Shown: positions 5,516 to 7,016 of the stretch, one piece after another | Layout: each line of letters begins with the position of its first letter | Numbering within the stretch: position 1 is the stretch's first letter | Source: CAXSEF01 sp964236535 | GTDB taxonomy: Bacteria; Pseudomonadota; Alphaproteobacteria; Acetobacterales; Acetobacteraceae | Direction of reading: 5' to 3' | DNA length: 7,016 nt | NCBI GenBank assembly: GCA_964236535.1 | Contig: CAXSEF010000131.1 | Coordinates: forward strand, 1-7,016 | Position numbers and translations under genes: made by a program | The notes under the pieces: model-generated | The model's input: the letters and a program-made list of their open reading frames with translations, nothing else | What the model was told of the DNA's origin: nothing | Databases searched by the model: none

Positions 5516-5793
5516 TGGAGGTCTCCTCTGGGGAACCGGAGGAGACGGTCCCGTCCCGCCCGGCATGGTGCGGGGCGGAGCGGGTAGCGGGCCTTGATCT
5601 AGGCGCGCGCGTTCCCGGACCGTCCCTCGGGGACAATCGCAAGAACGAGATACATCGAGGCCACGGCGCGGTACATGACGGCAGCTTCGGACATGATGCG
5701 CCGAAATTGCAAGTCTTTGCGTATAAGCAACTGTCAGGGCAGGGTTGCGAATGCGCGCCCATGTCGTGGCGCAAACAGCCAGGAAGGTGGCGC
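5516..5793. other. Divergent intergenic region between the acetyltransferase operon and the peptidase gene
   Basis: These 278 bases carry the leader of the minus-strand acetyltransferase operon and the upstream region of the plus-strand peptidase. Besides the leader helices there is a small hairpin GTCCC-TCG-GGGAC (5622-5634) and an AT-richer patch (5700-5732) with repeated TTGC/GCAA units at 5707-5712, 5717-5720 and 5727-5730. No promoter with both good boxes could be identified. Confidence 0.4.
5521..5546 (-). promoter_or_regulatory. Hairpin burying the acetyltransferase Shine-Dalgarno sequence
   Basis: In the minus-strand transcript GTCTCCTC (5546-5539) and GAGGAGAC (5528-5521) are a perfect 8-bp inverted repeat around a 10-nt loop. 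The downstream arm contains the AGGAG used by the acetyltransferase starting at 5515. A competing helix is possible: GACGGTCC (5624-5617) can pair with GGACCGTC (5551-5544), which removes the first three bases of the 5' arm. The arrangement looks like a translational switch or RNA thermosensor-like element; the trigger is unknown. Confidence 0.45.
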
Positions 5794-7016
5794 ATGGACA
5801 CGGAGCCGCCTTGCCCGACACGGCTCGCATGGCCCGCGTCCAGCCGTGAGAACCTGGCCGAACGCTACGCGGCCGTGGATGCCGCGCTGGACAGAGGCCT
5901 GCTGCCGGAAGCGCTGGCCGCCTGGGACTCGATCCGCCGCGATCAGATGACCTGGACGAAGCTCGCGATGATCCGGTTCAACCAGGACATCAGCGACGCG
6001 ACCGCGCGGGCGGAGCAGGCGCTTTCCGACGAACTGGCTCCGGTTGCCACCGGGCATGACGTGGCCGTCAAGCGCCGGCTCCTGGCACTGCCCGATCGGC
6101 AGGCGCTGGTGGCGGCGGCCGGCGGCCACGCCGTATCGCTCTGGGAGGCGGACGTGACCGCCTTCGATCCGGTCATTGCCGACGCCGTCGTGGAGGAAGC
6201 CAGGCTGGCCGCCCGCCAGACCGAGGTTGTGGCCACGCTGCGCTTCCAGTTCCGGGGCGAGACCCTCACGCTCCACGGCCTGGTCGGGAGACTGGACAGC
6301 CAGGACCGCACCATACGGCACGACGCCTTCCAGGCTCTGCTGGAGGGCGTGGCGCTCCAGCGAGGAGAGCTGGACAGCCTTTTCGACAGCCTTGTGCGAC
6401 TGCGCCACGGCATGGCATGCGACCTCGGCTTCGCAAGCTTCACCACGCTGGGCTACCGGCGCATGCGCAAGACGGACTATGGGCCCGCGGAGGTGGAGCG
6501 GTTCCGCGACGCGGTCGTGGAACTCGTCGTGCCGGTGGTGGCGCGGCAAAAGGAAGCACTGCGGCGCTCGCACGGTCTGGATCACTTGTACGCCTGGGAC
6601 TTGGCACTTGGTGGCCGGGGTGATGGTCCGGAGCCAGCCGCCACCCCGGACGAGGTCCTGGATGCGGTGCAGCGCGCTCTGGACCAGCTGGACGGACGTC
6701 TGGGAGCCCTGCTCAGGCACATGCGAGCCGGCGGTCACGTCGACTTCGAGAACCGGCCGGGCAAGGCGCACGGCGCCTTCTGCGAGCCCCTGCCCTCGCT
6801 GGGCATGCCGTTCGTGTTCATCTCTCCCATGGAGACGCAGGGCGACGTCGGCGCGCTGGTGCACGAGATGGGACATGCGGCGCAGATGTACGAGAGCCGC
6901 ACCCAGCCCAGCTTCGACTATCTCGAGCCTCCCGGTGATATCGCCGAGGTTCATGCAATGTCGCTAGAGCATTTTAGGGTTGCACGGGCGCGCGTTCCCT
7001 GGTTTTCCGTTGTGGG
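5794..7016 (+). CDS. M3-family zinc oligopeptidase (PepF-like), incomplete at window end
   Basis: This gene encodes a cytoplasmic oligoendopeptidase-like enzyme that would cleave short peptides. Its frame stays open from ATG 5794, with AGGAAGG (5781-5787) before it, to the window edge (407 codons). Residues 357-361 are HEMGH, the HExxH zinc motif, within GALVHEMGHAAQMYESR. E385 in DIAEVHAMSLE, 28 residues after the first His, fits the third zinc ligand. Upstream, ASFTTLGYRRMRKTDYGPAE and HGAFCEPLPSLGMPFVFISP match the M3 pattern that precedes the active site. Relatives run to about 550-600 residues. Here the sequence after MSLE (HFRVARARVPWFSVV) does not follow the expected FLxWPW-type continuation, so the gene may be interrupted near 6966. 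It is divergent from the acetyltransferase operon. A long minus-strand frame over the same bases is a shadow. Confidence 0.8.
   Translation, partial: MDTEPPCPTRLAWPASSRENLAERYAAVDAALDRGLLPEALAAWDSIRRDQMTWTKLAMIRFNQDISDATARAEQALSDELAPVATGHDVAVKRRLLALPDRQALVAAAGGHAVSLWEADVTAFDPVIADAVVEEARLAARQTEVVATLRFQFRGETLTLHGLVGRLDSQDRTIRHDAFQALLEGVALQRGELDSLFDSLVRLRHGMACDLGFASFTTLGYRRMRKTDYGPAEVERFRDAVVELVVPVVARQKEALRRSHGLDHLYAWDLALGGRGDGPEPAATPDEVLDAVQRALDQLDGRLGALLRHMRAGGHVDFENRPGKAHGAFCEPLPSLGMPFVFISPMETQGDVGALVHEMGHAAQMYESRTQPSFDYLEPPGDIAEVHAMSLEHFRVARARVPWFSVV
6967..7016. mobile_element. Possible end of an inserted element within the peptidase gene
   Basis: Resemblance to the M3 family stops just after CTAG (6964-6967). 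From there the sequence starts GAGCATTTTAGGGTTGC and changes in composition. IS630/Tc1-mariner-type elements insert at TA, often within CTAG, and duplicate the TA. Only 50 bases are visible, so neither transposase nor inverted repeats can be checked. A diverged but intact peptidase end is the alternative. Confidence 0.3.

Noticed and set aside
4371..5801. A single 476-residue minus-strand protein made of an Arg/Pro-rich head and an acetyltransferase tail
   Set aside because: Only the part from ATG 4994 looks like a protein. The upstream part is out of frame with the real YhhY-like gene on the same strand.
5734..6954. A 406-residue minus-strand frame
   Set aside because: It lies antisense to the M3 peptidase, whose zinc motif, ribosome binding site and family features are clear. 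The antisense translation is a high-GC shadow.

Overview
This window is a high-GC bacterial segment that reads as part of a plasmid or plasmid-derived accessory region. The coding style (Ala/Arg/Gly-rich proteins, C/G-rich third positions) and protein types suggest an alphaproteobacterium, perhaps an Acetobacteraceae-like Rhodospirillales. That assignment is inference from style, not from a marker gene.

Layout. Positions 1-619 are a non-coding, AT-richer replication-origin region. It holds a cluster of hairpin-forming inverted repeats (36-172), a distant iteron-like copy (319-334), a 33-bp dyad (333-365), DnaA-box-like 9-mers (421-429, 434-442, 595-603), an AT-rich stretch, and three tandem iteron-like repeats on a 21-bp period (523-583). 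A fourth copy, inverted, lies directly in front of the replication initiator gene (rep, 650-1624, +). Converging on rep is a minus-strand gene (1843-3195) for an unusual protein: an N-terminal helix-turn-helix, a HerA/FtsK-type P-loop ATPase core and a C-terminal coiled coil. A small minus-strand reading frame with a membrane segment (1550-1735) lies between them and may be a remnant.

The ATPase gene is divergent from a tyrosine recombinase gene (3388-4425, +). Their shared AT-rich intergenic region has tandem palindromes and, 25 bp before the recombinase, a 28-bp site with the 11-6-11 geometry of a Xer/dif-type crossover site. Motor, recombinase and putative site together suggest a self-contained plasmid maintenance module, such as dimer resolution or DNA translocation. 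This is a hypothesis.

Beyond the recombinase the content becomes ordinary metabolic cargo. Two GNAT acetyltransferases form a minus-strand operon (5515 to 4371) with an ATGA stop/start overlap. Its leader can form a hairpin that buries the ribosome binding site, plus a competing long-range helix. Divergent from it is an M3-family zinc metallopeptidase gene (5794 to the window end, +). It keeps its HEMGH motif and third zinc ligand but departs from the family pattern just after a CTAG at 6964-6967, so it may be interrupted there by an insertion. No tRNA, rRNA or CRISPR array was seen, and no complete insertion sequence.
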